NCBI GenBank assembly: GCA_040509495.1 | Contig: JBEVKW010000502.1 | Coordinates: 1 to 5,355 of the forward strand | Length of the DNA: 5,355 nucleotides | Direction: 5' to 3' | Source of the DNA: Terrimonas_A sp040509495 | GTDB lineage: Bacteria; Bacteroidota; Bacteroidia; Chitinophagales; Chitinophagaceae | Shown: piece by piece, positions 1-5,302 of the stretch | Layout: each line of letters begins with the position of its first letter | How positions within the stretch are numbered: the stretch's first letter is position 1 | Made by a program: the position numbers and the translations under genes | The notes under the pieces: model-generated | The model's input: only the letters and a program-made list of their open reading frames with translations | Told to the model about the DNA's origin: nothing | The model's database searches: none

Positions 1-43
1 CGGTCGTCTATAAAAAGAAGAACAAGAAAATCTGTACAATAAA

Positions 44-64
44 TTACTTTTTACTTTTTACTTA
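44..64. repeat. 7-bp tandem repeat upstream of the first gene
   Basis: The unit TTACTTT occurs twice in full (44-50, 51-57), followed by a partial third copy (58-63). It lies 35-55 bases before the start codon of the RluB-type gene. Each TACTTTTT inside it matches the Bacteroidota -7 element TAnnTTTG except at the last base, so the promoter could lie here. No good -33 element is visible at the right distance, so this remains a guess. A small inverted repeat (CTGTT 80-84, AACAG 89-93) follows just before the start codon. Confidence 0.4.
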
Positions 65-98
65 CTTCTTATAAATCTCCTGTTGTAAAACAGCAATC

Positions 99-1058
99 AT
101 GAAAAAAGCACCCTCACAATTCGTTAAGTTTACCAAAACGAAAAGCAACGCTGCAAAGAAAGAAGAATTTAAAGCAGAGAAACGAAAGTATAAGAAAGAA
201 CGCGAAGAATACTTCGACAAGAAAAAAGCAGAAACCCGTAAACTGCAAGGCGGAACAGATGGCCGCAGCAGGATGGGCAAACAGGCCGGCGATAAGCCAG
301 CACCTGCTCCCGTGATCAACCGGCCGGAATCAGCCGGCACAATGCCACTGAATAAATACATCGCACATGCAGGCATATGCGGACGCAGAGAAGCCGCCGA
401 ACTGGTGAAAAGTGGCGTTGTAAAAGTCAATAAAGAACCGATCACCGAACCAGGCCACAAAGTATCATCGCAGGATGAAGTAGTGGTCAACGGTAAAAAA
501 ATATTCCTCGCGAAGAACCTGGTTTATATCCTTCTTAATAAACCAAAGGATTATATCACTACAACAGACGATCCCCAGAAACGAAAAACTGTACTTGATC
601 TTATTAAGCAGGCAACAAAAGAAAGAGTGTACCCTGTTGGGCGACTTGACCGTAACACTTCCGGCGTATTACTGCTGACCAACGATGGTGAACTGGCTCA
701 AAAACTCACCCATCCGAGCAATGAGATAAAAAAGATCTATGCTGTTACGCTTGACAAGCCTTTGGAGAAAAAAGATTTCGATCAGATCCTCAAAGGAGTG
801 AACCTGGAGGATGGCCCCGCTAATGTGGACGTGCTGGCCTACGCAGATCTGAAAGACAAGACACAGATCGGTGTAGAGATCCACAGCGGCCGCAACAGGA
901 TCGTTCGCCGCATCTTTGAATCACTGGGCTATGATGTAAAGAATCTTGATCGCGTAACATTTGCAGGTTTGACTAAAAAGAATGTTGAACGCGGGAAGTA
1001 TCGTTTTCTTTCTGAAAAAGAAGTTAGAGATCTCAAACATTTTAGAAAAGGAAAATAA
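99..1058 (+). CDS. rluB: RsuA/RluB-family 23S/16S rRNA pseudouridine synthase with basic N-terminal extension
   Basis: The enzyme (319 aa) isomerises a specific uridine in rRNA to pseudouridine. Residues 1-80 are a Lys/Glu/Arg-rich, probably disordered extension. Residues 82-130 read as an S4 RNA-binding domain (LNKYIAHAGICGRREAAELV). Residues 140-310 form the catalytic domain, with the signature GRLDRNTSG at 181-189 (catalytic Asp184) and the later family block SGRNRIVRRIFESLGY (263-278). The order S4 then catalytic domain, with GRLD rather than HRLD, places it in RsuA/RluB/RluE/RluF. RluB (23S rRNA, near U2605 in E. coli) is the likeliest member by inference. An in-frame TAA at 72-74 prevents much upstream extension, so ATG 99 is the natural start. 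Met82, directly before the S4 domain, is a possible internal start if the tail is not translated. No Shine-Dalgarno is seen, as is usual in Bacteroidota. The RluA-type gene follows after 36 bases. Confidence 0.9.
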   Translation: MKKAPSQFVKFTKTKSNAAKKEEFKAEKRKYKKEREEYFDKKKAETRKLQGGTDGRSRMGKQAGDKPAPAPVINRPESAGTMPLNKYIAHAGICGRREAAELVKSGVVKVNKEPITEPGHKVSSQDEVVVNGKKIFLAKNLVYILLNKPKDYITTTDDPQKRKTVLDLIKQATKERVYPVGRLDRNTSGVLLLTNDGELAQKLTHPSNEIKKIYAVTLDKPLEKKDFDQILKGVNLEDGPANVDVLAYADLKDKTQIGVEIHSGRNRIVRRIFESLGYDVKNLDRVTFAGLTKKNVERGKYRFLSEKEVRDLKHFRKGK

Positions 1059-1094
1059 TTTACTGTCTATCTCAACGTATACGCATTCCCGGTT

Positions 1095-1811
1095 ATGAAG
1101 GATTGGATCATTTTCAAGAACGAAGATTTCATTGCGATCAATAAACCCTCCGGCCTTTTATCTATTCCTGACAGAATGGGTAAAGACATTTCACTGAAGG
1201 CAATGTTGCAGGAGACCTATGGTCAGATATACACTGTTCACCGCCTGGACAAAGACACCAGCGGTCTGATCATTTTTGCTTTCAACGAAGAAGCACACAA
1301 ACACTTTTCACAACAATTTGAAGCCCGGTTAACGGAAAAGATCTACCAGGGATTGGTGATCGGCAGCCCGCTGAACCAGGAAGGCAGTATCGACGCGCGC
1401 ATCGCCGAAAATACAGTGAAGAAAGGATTAATGATGATCCACTCCAGGGGAAAAGAATCATTGACAGACTATAAACTGCTTGAGGATTTTGGTATTTACT
1501 CCTGGATGCAATTCCGGATTCACACAGGTCGCACCCACCAGATCAGGGTTCACATGAAGGAGATCGGTAACCCGATTGTTTGTGATGAATTATATGGAGA
1601 TGGGAAACCTGTGCTGCTCTCTTCCTTTAAAAATAAATTCAAGTTATCAAAGAACGAGCTGGAAGAAAGACCGATACTTGGCCGGCTTGCACTGCATGCT
1701 TTTCAGTTGCGGTTAAGCGGAATGGATGGCAATAAAATTGACCTGGAAGCGCCACTACCAAAAGACCTGAGAGCTACCCTGCAACAACTTCAAAAGAGAA
1801 AGAAGAAATAG
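1095..1811 (+). CDS. RluA/RluD-family pseudouridine synthase, single-domain
   Basis: This 238-aa enzyme makes pseudouridine in rRNA or tRNA. The catalytic motif HRLDKDTSG is at residues 49-57, with Asp52 as the expected nucleophile. The second family block, RIHTGRTHQIRVHM, is at 141-154, and LYGDG at 167-171 follows as usual. The N-terminal NKPSGLLSIPD (residues 16-26) is the standard first strand of the catalytic fold. There is no S4 domain, so it resembles the short RluA/RluC-like stand-alone forms more than RluD; the exact uridine target cannot be assigned. The C-terminus is a Lys/Arg run. The gene begins 36 bases after the RluB-type stop codon with no promoter seen between them, so the two are probably co-transcribed. 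It lies in the same reading frame as its upstream neighbour, separated by a TAA and 12 sense codons. No Shine-Dalgarno is visible before ATG 1095. Confidence 0.9.
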   Translation: MKDWIIFKNEDFIAINKPSGLLSIPDRMGKDISLKAMLQETYGQIYTVHRLDKDTSGLIIFAFNEEAHKHFSQQFEARLTEKIYQGLVIGSPLNQEGSIDARIAENTVKKGLMMIHSRGKESLTDYKLLEDFGIYSWMQFRIHTGRTHQIRVHMKEIGNPIVCDELYGDGKPVLLSSFKNKFKLSKNELEERPILGRLALHAFQLRLSGMDGNKIDLEAPLPKDLRATLQQLQKRKKK

Positions 1812-1818
1812 ACCAACG

Positions 1819-1850
1819 GTTTTTTCCCAATAATTAATGTTTTTTTCCCA
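1819..1850. repeat. Pair of T-tract direct repeats after the RluA-type gene
   Basis: GTTTTTTCCCA (1819-1829) recurs as GTTTTTTTCCCA (1839-1850), separated by the AT-rich spacer ATAATTAAT. The T runs start 9 bases after the stop codon of the plus-strand operon, but no GC-rich stem precedes them, so they do not form a standard intrinsic terminator. They could assist pausing or be chance low complexity. Confidence 0.45.
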
Positions 1851-1866
1851 TTGAGATTTTTCAGAA

Positions 1867-1926
1867 CAGCAGGAGATTTGAGTACTGATCGATCAGGGTG
1901 TTGATGATAAGTAAAGTCTCCTGCTG
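1867..1926 (+). other. Long-range stem-loop enclosing a 12-bp palindrome (candidate structured 3' UTR or ncRNA)
   Basis: CAGCAGGAGA (1867-1876) is a perfect 10-bp inverted repeat of TCTCCTGCTG (1917-1926). The stem can extend inward by T1877-G1916 and two A-T pairs. The 34-base loop contains the perfect palindrome CTGATCGATCAG (1885-1896), which could fold as a small inner hairpin. The wobble pair is G-U only in plus-strand RNA and would be A-C on the minus strand, which hints that the plus-sense transcript is the functional one. No T-run follows on either strand, so it is not an ordinary intrinsic terminator. It lies 56 bases after the RluA-type stop codon, so it would sit in that operon's 3' UTR. 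It matches no RNA family I recognise. Confidence 0.5.
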
Positions 1927-1943
1927 AAGGCGCTTGGATGAGA

Positions 1944-1970
1944 GAGGTACAGGCAAACCGTCTGTATCTC
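1944..1970 (+). other. 11-bp hairpin, plus-sense
   Basis: Bases 1944-1954 pair with 1960-1970 around the loop AAACC. There are 11 consecutive pairs including two G-U wobbles (1947-1967 and 1953-1961). Both wobbles would become A-C mismatches on the other strand, again favouring plus-sense RNA. It lies 17 bases after the larger stem-loop, and together they span about 100 bases of potentially folded 3' UTR or small RNA. No T-run follows, so it is not a standard terminator. Confidence 0.45.
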
Positions 1971-2009
1971 CCTAACTCCTCCATGCCCCTCAGCCCCAAT
2001 CAAACATTT

Positions 2010-2047
2010 GGTGGTGGAGGCGGGGGAGGGAGCCCATCAGGGCGGGG
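2010..2047 (+). other. G-rich patch with quadruplex-forming pattern
   Basis: The plus strand carries four GG pairs with one-base loops (2010-2020). These are followed by GGGGG (2022-2026), GGG (2028-2030), GGG (2040-2042) and GGGG (2044-2047), with loops of 1, 9 and 1 bases. This fits both a two-tier and a longer-looped three-tier G-quadruplex pattern. No coding ORF explains the composition. Whether it folds cannot be told from sequence. Confidence 0.5.
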
Positions 2048-2068
2048 TGTGCGCGGGACGAGTGGCTA

Positions 2069-2107
2069 TCCGGCCTGATCACGCGAATGCCTTTCCGGCC
2101 TCATCAC
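2069..2107. repeat. Imperfect 14-bp direct repeat
   Basis: TCCGGCCTGATCAC (2069-2082) recurs as TCCGGCCTCATCAC (2094-2107), with 13 of 14 bases identical at a 25-base offset. It lies between the G-rich patch and the C-rich zone. Function unknown; it may be the residue of local duplication. Confidence 0.55.
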
Positions 2108-2396
2108 TCCCCCGCTGTCCAACCCGCCAACCCGCCAACCCGCCAACCACCAAAACCTAAACCACCTACCACCGGCACACTCCCTCTAAGAAAACGCCGC
2201 CCAGCAGCAAACTGTCATCAGCCATCATTGATCCCAGAAATCTCATCCTGCAACACTATCCGGAAACGCCCCTATCCTCACCATCCTTCCCATCACCAAA
2301 ACTCACAGATTGCGGTCACCGCTCAACTACTTACCCCCACTCCAGCAACCAGCAGCCACGCATTCGCCTTAGCTAAAAACTCCCGCAAAACACAAA
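2101..2396 (+). other. C-rich, G-poor non-coding zone (candidate Rho-utilisation region)
   Basis: By hand count about 44% of bases in 2101-2400 are C and about 11% are G on the plus strand. There is little self-complementarity before the terminator at its end. A transcript running off the upstream pseudouridine synthase operon would be long, C-rich and largely unstructured here, which is the known character of Rho-utilisation (rut) sites. That operon lacks a recognisable intrinsic terminator, which fits. An open frame of about 105 codons crosses it but is proline/histidine/threonine-rich low complexity with no recognisable domain, so I do not call it a gene. The Rho role is inference. Confidence 0.4.
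2119..2148. repeat. 8-bp tandem repeat, unit CCAACCCG
   Basis: Three full copies of CCAACCCG (2119-2126, 2127-2134, 2135-2142) are followed by a partial fourth that decays into CCAACCAC. A period of 8 is not a multiple of 3, so copy-number change would shift any reading frame. This supports a non-coding status for the stretch. Confidence 0.8.
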
Positions 2397-2417
2397 GCCC
2401 ATGATCTCATCATGGGC
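2387..2417 (-). terminator. Intrinsic terminator of metZ
   Basis: On the minus strand GCCCATGAT (2417-2409) pairs perfectly with ATCATGGGC (2405-2397) across the 3-base loop GAG, a 9-bp stem. It is followed by the T-rich tail TTTGTGTTTT (2396-2387). It starts 22 bases after the metZ stop codon. The tail is on the minus strand only, so it serves metZ and not the convergent operon. Confidence 0.8.
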
Positions 2418-2439
2418 CCTGCTATGCAAACTATATTTA

Positions 2440-3612
2440 TTAACTCTTGTCCAATGCCTGACGAAGATCGTCGAGTATATCATCCACATGCTCTAACCCT
2501 ACAGATACCCGGATCAACCCCGCTGTAATACCAACAGAACTTCTTTCCTCCTCTGTTAATTTAGAATGCGTAGTGGATGCCGGATGAGAAGCAATCGTCC
2601 TGCTGTCACCCAGGTTATTCGTCATAGAGATCATCTGCAATGCATTCAGGAATTTACGCCCGGCATCAACACCCCCTTTGATCTCAAAAGAAACGATCGC
2701 ACCGCCATTCCGCATCTGTTTTTTAGCGATCGCATGTTGCGGATGATTCTCAAGCATCGGATACTTTACCGAATTGACTTTTGCATGCCCCTGCAATCCC
2801 TGCGCAACCTTCACAGCACTTTCAGCGTGACGATCCATTCTCACAAAAAGTGTTTCAAGACTTTTGGTAAGTACCCACGCATTGAATGCACTCATTGACG
2901 GTCCGGTATTCCTCACAAAAAGATAAAGCGGATGGATCAACTGCTTTCGGCCAACAACTACTCCACCAAGCACACGGCCCTGTCCATCCATGAACTTCGT
3001 CGCGGAATGTAACACCAGGTCTGCACCATGTTTGATCGGTTGCTGGACTGCCGGCGTTGCAAAGCAATTATCGACCACGAATAACACATTATGCTTTTTA
3101 CAGATCGCCGAAACGTAGTCGAGGTCAATGATATCAAGTCCCGGGTTAGAAGGTGTTTCAAGATAAAGCATCTTGGTGTTTGGCTTTATCAACGCTTCAA
3201 TACTTTCCGGCCTGGTCATATCAAAATAAGAAAAATCAATTCCCCATTTTGGCAGATACTTGGTTAGGATCGTATGCGTGGAACCGAAAACAGCCGAAGC
3301 TGAAACGATATGATCACCTTTACTCAAGAAGGTCATGAATGTGGAGAAGATCGCAGCCATCCCCGTACCGGTAGCTATTCCATCTTCAGCACCTTCAAGT
3401 GCTGCAACCTTATTAATGAATTCATCAACCGTTGGGTTGGAGAAGCGCGAATAGATATTTACATCAAGGGTATCATCCGAAAAAGCTGCCGCCATATCTT
3501 CTGCTGAATCATAAACGAAGCTGCTGGTCAGGAACAATGGCGTTGCATGTTCTTTCTCCTGCGTACGGGTAGTCTGCAAACGGATAGCCTGTGTCTCGGG
3601 GCGATATGCCAT
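2440..3612 (-). CDS. metZ: O-succinylhomoserine (or O-acetylhomoserine) sulfhydrylase, MetZ-type PLP enzyme
   Basis: This 390-aa cytoplasmic enzyme of the Cys/Met metabolism PLP family (cystathionine gamma-synthase fold) most likely joins sulfide to an activated homoserine to give homocysteine, the direct sulfhydrylation route to methionine. Family residues are intact: YSRFSNPT at 54-61 (Tyr and Arg reaching the neighbouring subunit's cofactor), GTGMAAI at 82-88 for the PLP phosphate, Asp181 in VVDNCFATP (179-187), and the Schiff-base Lys206 in SATKFMDGQGRVLGG (203-217). The DGQGR form after the lysine is typical of MetZ rather than of MetB or gamma-lyases. Phe109 in VFGST replaces the Tyr of lyases, which also fits MetZ. 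Arg368 in LIRVSVGLEH (366-375) should bind the substrate carboxylate. The length is normal. Succinyl versus acetyl substrate cannot be decided. The gene has its own promoter and terminator, so it is probably monocistronic. Confidence 0.9.
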   Translation of the reverse strand: MAYRPETQAIRLQTTRTQEKEHATPLFLTSSFVYDSAEDMAAAFSDDTLDVNIYSRFSNPTVDEFINKVAALEGAEDGIATGTGMAAIFSTFMTFLSKGDHIVSASAVFGSTHTILTKYLPKWGIDFSYFDMTRPESIEALIKPNTKMLYLETPSNPGLDIIDLDYVSAICKKHNVLFVVDNCFATPAVQQPIKHGADLVLHSATKFMDGQGRVLGGVVVGRKQLIHPLYLFVRNTGPSMSAFNAWVLTKSLETLFVRMDRHAESAVKVAQGLQGHAKVNSVKYPMLENHPQHAIAKKQMRNGGAIVSFEIKGGVDAGRKFLNALQMISMTNNLGDSRTIASHPASTTHSKLTEEERSSVGITAGLIRVSVGLEHVDDILDDLRQALDKS

Positions 3613-3615
3613 ATA

Positions 3616-3635
3616 CGGTCATTTTTGTGTGACCG
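3616..3635 (-). promoter_or_regulatory. Inverted repeat between the metZ -7 element and start codon (possible operator or leader hairpin)
   Basis: CGGTCA (3616-3621) and TGACCG (3630-3635) are perfect 6-bp inverted arms around an 8-base spacer. They abut the -7 element (3636-3643) and end three bases before the start codon (3610-3612). The position covers the expected transcription start, suiting either a repressor operator or a short 5' leader hairpin that masks the start codon. No known regulator motif is recognised; function is inference. Confidence 0.4.
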
Positions 3636-3643
3636 CAAAGATA
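3636..3643 (-). promoter_or_regulatory. metZ promoter, Bacteroidota -7 element
   Basis: The minus-strand octamer TATCTTTG matches the Bacteroidota sigma-ABfr -7 consensus TAnnTTTG exactly. It ends 23 bases before the metZ start codon, so the 5' leader would be only about 15-18 bases. A weak -33 candidate (TTTAC for TTTG) lies 18 bases upstream of the octamer. The octamer is downstream of the aldo/keto reductase terminator, which supports independent transcription of metZ. Confidence 0.65.
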
Positions 3644-3696
3644 AGCTAAGACAGAGAAGAGGTAAAGGAGAAAAAGAGGTTTGTTTTGAACGGGAT

Positions 3697-3729
3697 AAAA
3701 AGAGGCCGGTTGGCAGATCACCAACCGGC
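3697..3729 (-). terminator. Intrinsic terminator after the aldo/keto reductase gene
   Basis: On the minus strand GCCGGTTGG (3729-3721) pairs perfectly with CCAACCGGC (3713-3705), a 9-bp GC-rich stem with a 7-base loop. It is followed by CTCTTTTT (3704-3697). It starts 13 bases after the reductase stop codon. The tail is better on the minus strand; on the plus strand only TTT follows the stem. Confidence 0.85.
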
Positions 3730-3742
3730 TTTATATAAATCT

Positions 3743-4657
3743 TTATTCAGCGCCCGGAGCCGGAGCGTCCTCTCCTTTTGAAGTATTGTAAAGATCATAC
3801 CAGTCCTGGCGATCCAGTTGAATATCGAACGCTTTGACGATGTTACGGATCCGCTGCTCTTTCAGCGTACCGATCAGCGGCAATGCACCCAGTTTGATCA
3901 GCCAGGCCACAGCAATTGATTCAAGGTTAGCCCCGTACTTCTTACCAATTTCATCAAGTTTATAATTGACCCGCAACGCCGTAGGATCTGTACCATTCTC
4001 AATCCTGCCTCCCGCAAGCGGAGCCGCAGCAATCGGTCGCATATAACGCTGCTTGATATAATCGATCTGACCATTGTCCAGCGCTGTCGTATTCAACAGG
4101 TTCAGATCAATATGATTGGTAACGATAGGCACACGCAGATAAGATGCCAGTAACTGATGCTGGAAAACCGAGAAGTTGGCCACTCCTATATTACGGATCT
4201 TTCCCGACGTTCTAAGCCGCTCCAGCGCAAGAGCCGTTTCCTCAAGATCGGAAAGCGGATCCAACTGGTCCAGTAAAAAGATATCGATATAGTCCGTCCG
4301 CAGTTTCTGCAACGAACTGTCCACACTTTTTAAAATATGCGTCGCCGACGTATCATAATACTTCACTCGGATATCCGGTCTTGCAGGATGAGGAACATTT
4401 ACTCCGCACTTGGAGAACAATACAACATCCTCACGCCTGAACGACTTTTGCTTCATGACGTTGCCAAACAATTCCTCACACTGATAGCCGCCATAAATAT
4501 CCGCGTGATCAAATGTATTGATACCAAGCTCAAGGCAAAGATTGACCAGCTTTTCCATCGCCGTAACACCACTGGCACTGGTATCTTCCCATCTCCAGAA
4601 ACCATACACGGCCGGAGACACTTTAGGCCCGGAATCACTTAAATAAATTTTCTGCAT
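3743..4657 (-). CDS. YdhF-like aldo/keto reductase lacking the catalytic histidine
   Basis: This 304-aa protein has the length and motifs of YdhF-type aldo/keto reductases, which are NADPH-dependent (beta/alpha)8-barrel carbonyl reductases. Matching blocks are NTFDHADIYGGY (47-58, Asp50 and Tyr55 of the catalytic tetrad), FSKCGV (81-86, Lys83), KYYDTSATHILKSVDSSL (99-116), GVANFS (158-163), APLAGGR (212-218) and the C-terminal nucleotide-binding segment PLIGTLKEQRI (260-270). The tetrad histidine normally sits in the motif LLHRPDPL. Here the segment reads LLDQLDPL (128-135), with Asp130 in its place (codon GAC instead of CAC). The open frame and other motifs are intact, so this is a substitution rather than decay. 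Activity may be altered, or the protein may have another role. Substrate unknown. The gene follows the AhpD-like gene by 77 bases and ends at a strong terminator. No Shine-Dalgarno is seen. Confidence 0.85.
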   Translation of the reverse strand: MQKIYLSDSGPKVSPAVYGFWRWEDTSASGVTAMEKLVNLCLELGINTFDHADIYGGYQCEELFGNVMKQKSFRREDVVLFSKCGVNVPHPARPDIRVKYYDTSATHILKSVDSSLQKLRTDYIDIFLLDQLDPLSDLEETALALERLRTSGKIRNIGVANFSVFQHQLLASYLRVPIVTNHIDLNLLNTTALDNGQIDYIKQRYMRPIAAAPLAGGRIENGTDPTALRVNYKLDEIGKKYGANLESIAVAWLIKLGALPLIGTLKEQRIRNIVKAFDIQLDRQDWYDLYNTSKGEDAPAPGAE

Positions 4658-4668
4658 TCTGTACGTTT

Positions 4669-4676
4669 TAAAGTTA
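4669..4676 (-). promoter_or_regulatory. Possible promoter of the aldo/keto reductase gene
   Basis: The minus-strand octamer TAACTTTA agrees with the Bacteroidota -7 consensus TAnnTTTG except at the last base. It ends 11 bases before the start codon, which would give an almost leaderless message. The -33 region is weak. The gene may instead be read from the AhpD-like gene upstream. Confidence 0.3.
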
Positions 4677-4734
4677 GAGTAGAGTATTTGTAAGGTACTA
4701 AAGCAAGAGCAAAGAATGGATCAGCCTCCCGGGC

Positions 4735-5289
4735 TTATCTCGCATTCTGCCAGATAGATCTTACAGGTGGAAGATAATCCATCAGAAACTCATCCATATC
4801 TGTTTCGATCACATTATTAAAAATATTGGTTGCGATCATCTGGCCGGCAAACGCAACCAGTATCACGATCTCCCTTTTGGAATATTTATTGCCAAGAGGA
4901 TCAAAGATATGGTCGGCAATATTTCCCTGACACTTTGCAATACTGCTGCCAAAATCAAGCAGCAGCCGCTCTTCTTTTGTCAAAATCAGCGATTCCGGTT
5001 TTTCACCTCCGTCGATTATCTGTTTCCGGAAGAAGGTTGAACATAACGGGCAATCTGCAGAATAAGAGATCGCATACGCGAACAAGCATGCCATACGCTT
5101 ACCCACTATTTTTTCCACTTCCTGGTAAAGCGGATACCACTGCATATACACGTCAAACGCAAGCAGGGAATGACCCAGTATGTTTTTCATATTTGTCACG
5201 CGCGACTGATACTGCTCCACATGCCGCTCAAATGCCACTTTTACCGCGGGTGATAATTCCTGTCTGCCTACTGATGCAACTCTGGCCAT
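4735..5289 (-). CDS. Carboxymuconolactone decarboxylase / AhpD-like family protein
   Basis: This 184-aa protein resembles the peroxidase-related branch of the AhpD/CMD superfamily. A helical N-terminal half contains NILGHSLLAFDVYMQWYPLY (36-55). It leads to a CxxC pair, Cys80 and Cys83, in DCPLCSTFF (79-87). Then come LTKEERLLLDFGSSIA (103-118) and the C-terminal helix pair SKREIVILVAFAGQMIATNIFNNV (137-160). In AhpD the CxxC works with an upstream Glu and a His four residues after the second Cys. Here that position is Phe87 and residue 68 is Cys, so the AhpD proton relay is not conserved; a thiol-redox role is possible but unproven. The start is placed at ATG 5289: the frame stays open to 5343, but those 18 extra codons run into the tRNA-Cys gene. 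The start lies 13 bases after the tRNA, leaving no room for a separate promoter. There is no signal peptide. Confidence 0.8.
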   Translation of the reverse strand: MARVASVGRQELSPAVKVAFERHVEQYQSRVTNMKNILGHSLLAFDVYMQWYPLYQEVEKIVGKRMACLFAYAISYSADCPLCSTFFRKQIIDGGEKPESLILTKEERLLLDFGSSIAKCQGNIADHIFDPLGNKYSKREIVILVAFAGQMIATNIFNNVIETDMDEFLMDYLPPVRSIWQNAR

Positions 5290-5302
5290 AATATTCTTTT
5301 TG

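Noticed and set aside
1..42. Possible end of an upstream plus-strand gene (one frame runs from base 1 to TAA 40-42, another stops at 11-13)
   Set aside because: Too short to identify a protein or choose between the frames.
62..490. Minus-strand open frame of 142 codons opposite the RluB-type gene start
   Set aside because: The Ser/Leu/Phe-rich translation mirrors the Lys/Glu-rich codons of the true gene; no domain is seen.
1076..1083. Palindrome CGTATACG before the RluA-type gene
   Set aside because: An isolated 8-bp palindrome is expected by chance and has no promoter elements beside it.
1790..1999. Minus-strand open frame of 69 codons over the intergenic stem-loops
   Set aside because: It overlaps the end of the RluA-type gene in antisense, shows no domain, and covers the inverted repeats, which explain the sequence better.
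2087..2404. Open frame of 105 codons on the plus strand, rich in Pro, His and Thr
   Set aside because: Its composition follows from the C-rich DNA. It contains an 8-bp tandem repeat not in multiples of three, has no recognisable domain, and ends inside the metZ terminator stem.
4337..4642. Plus-strand open frame of 101 codons opposite the aldo/keto reductase
   Set aside because: It is a shadow of a well-supported gene with no motifs of its own.
4723..4735. Small inverted repeat AGCC-N5-GGCT at the end of the AhpD-like gene
   Set aside because: A 4-bp stem with no following T-run is too weak to call a terminator.
4830..5291. Plus-strand open frame of 153 codons opposite the AhpD-like gene
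   Set aside because: It is antisense to a gene with clear family motifs; the translation has no recognisable domain.
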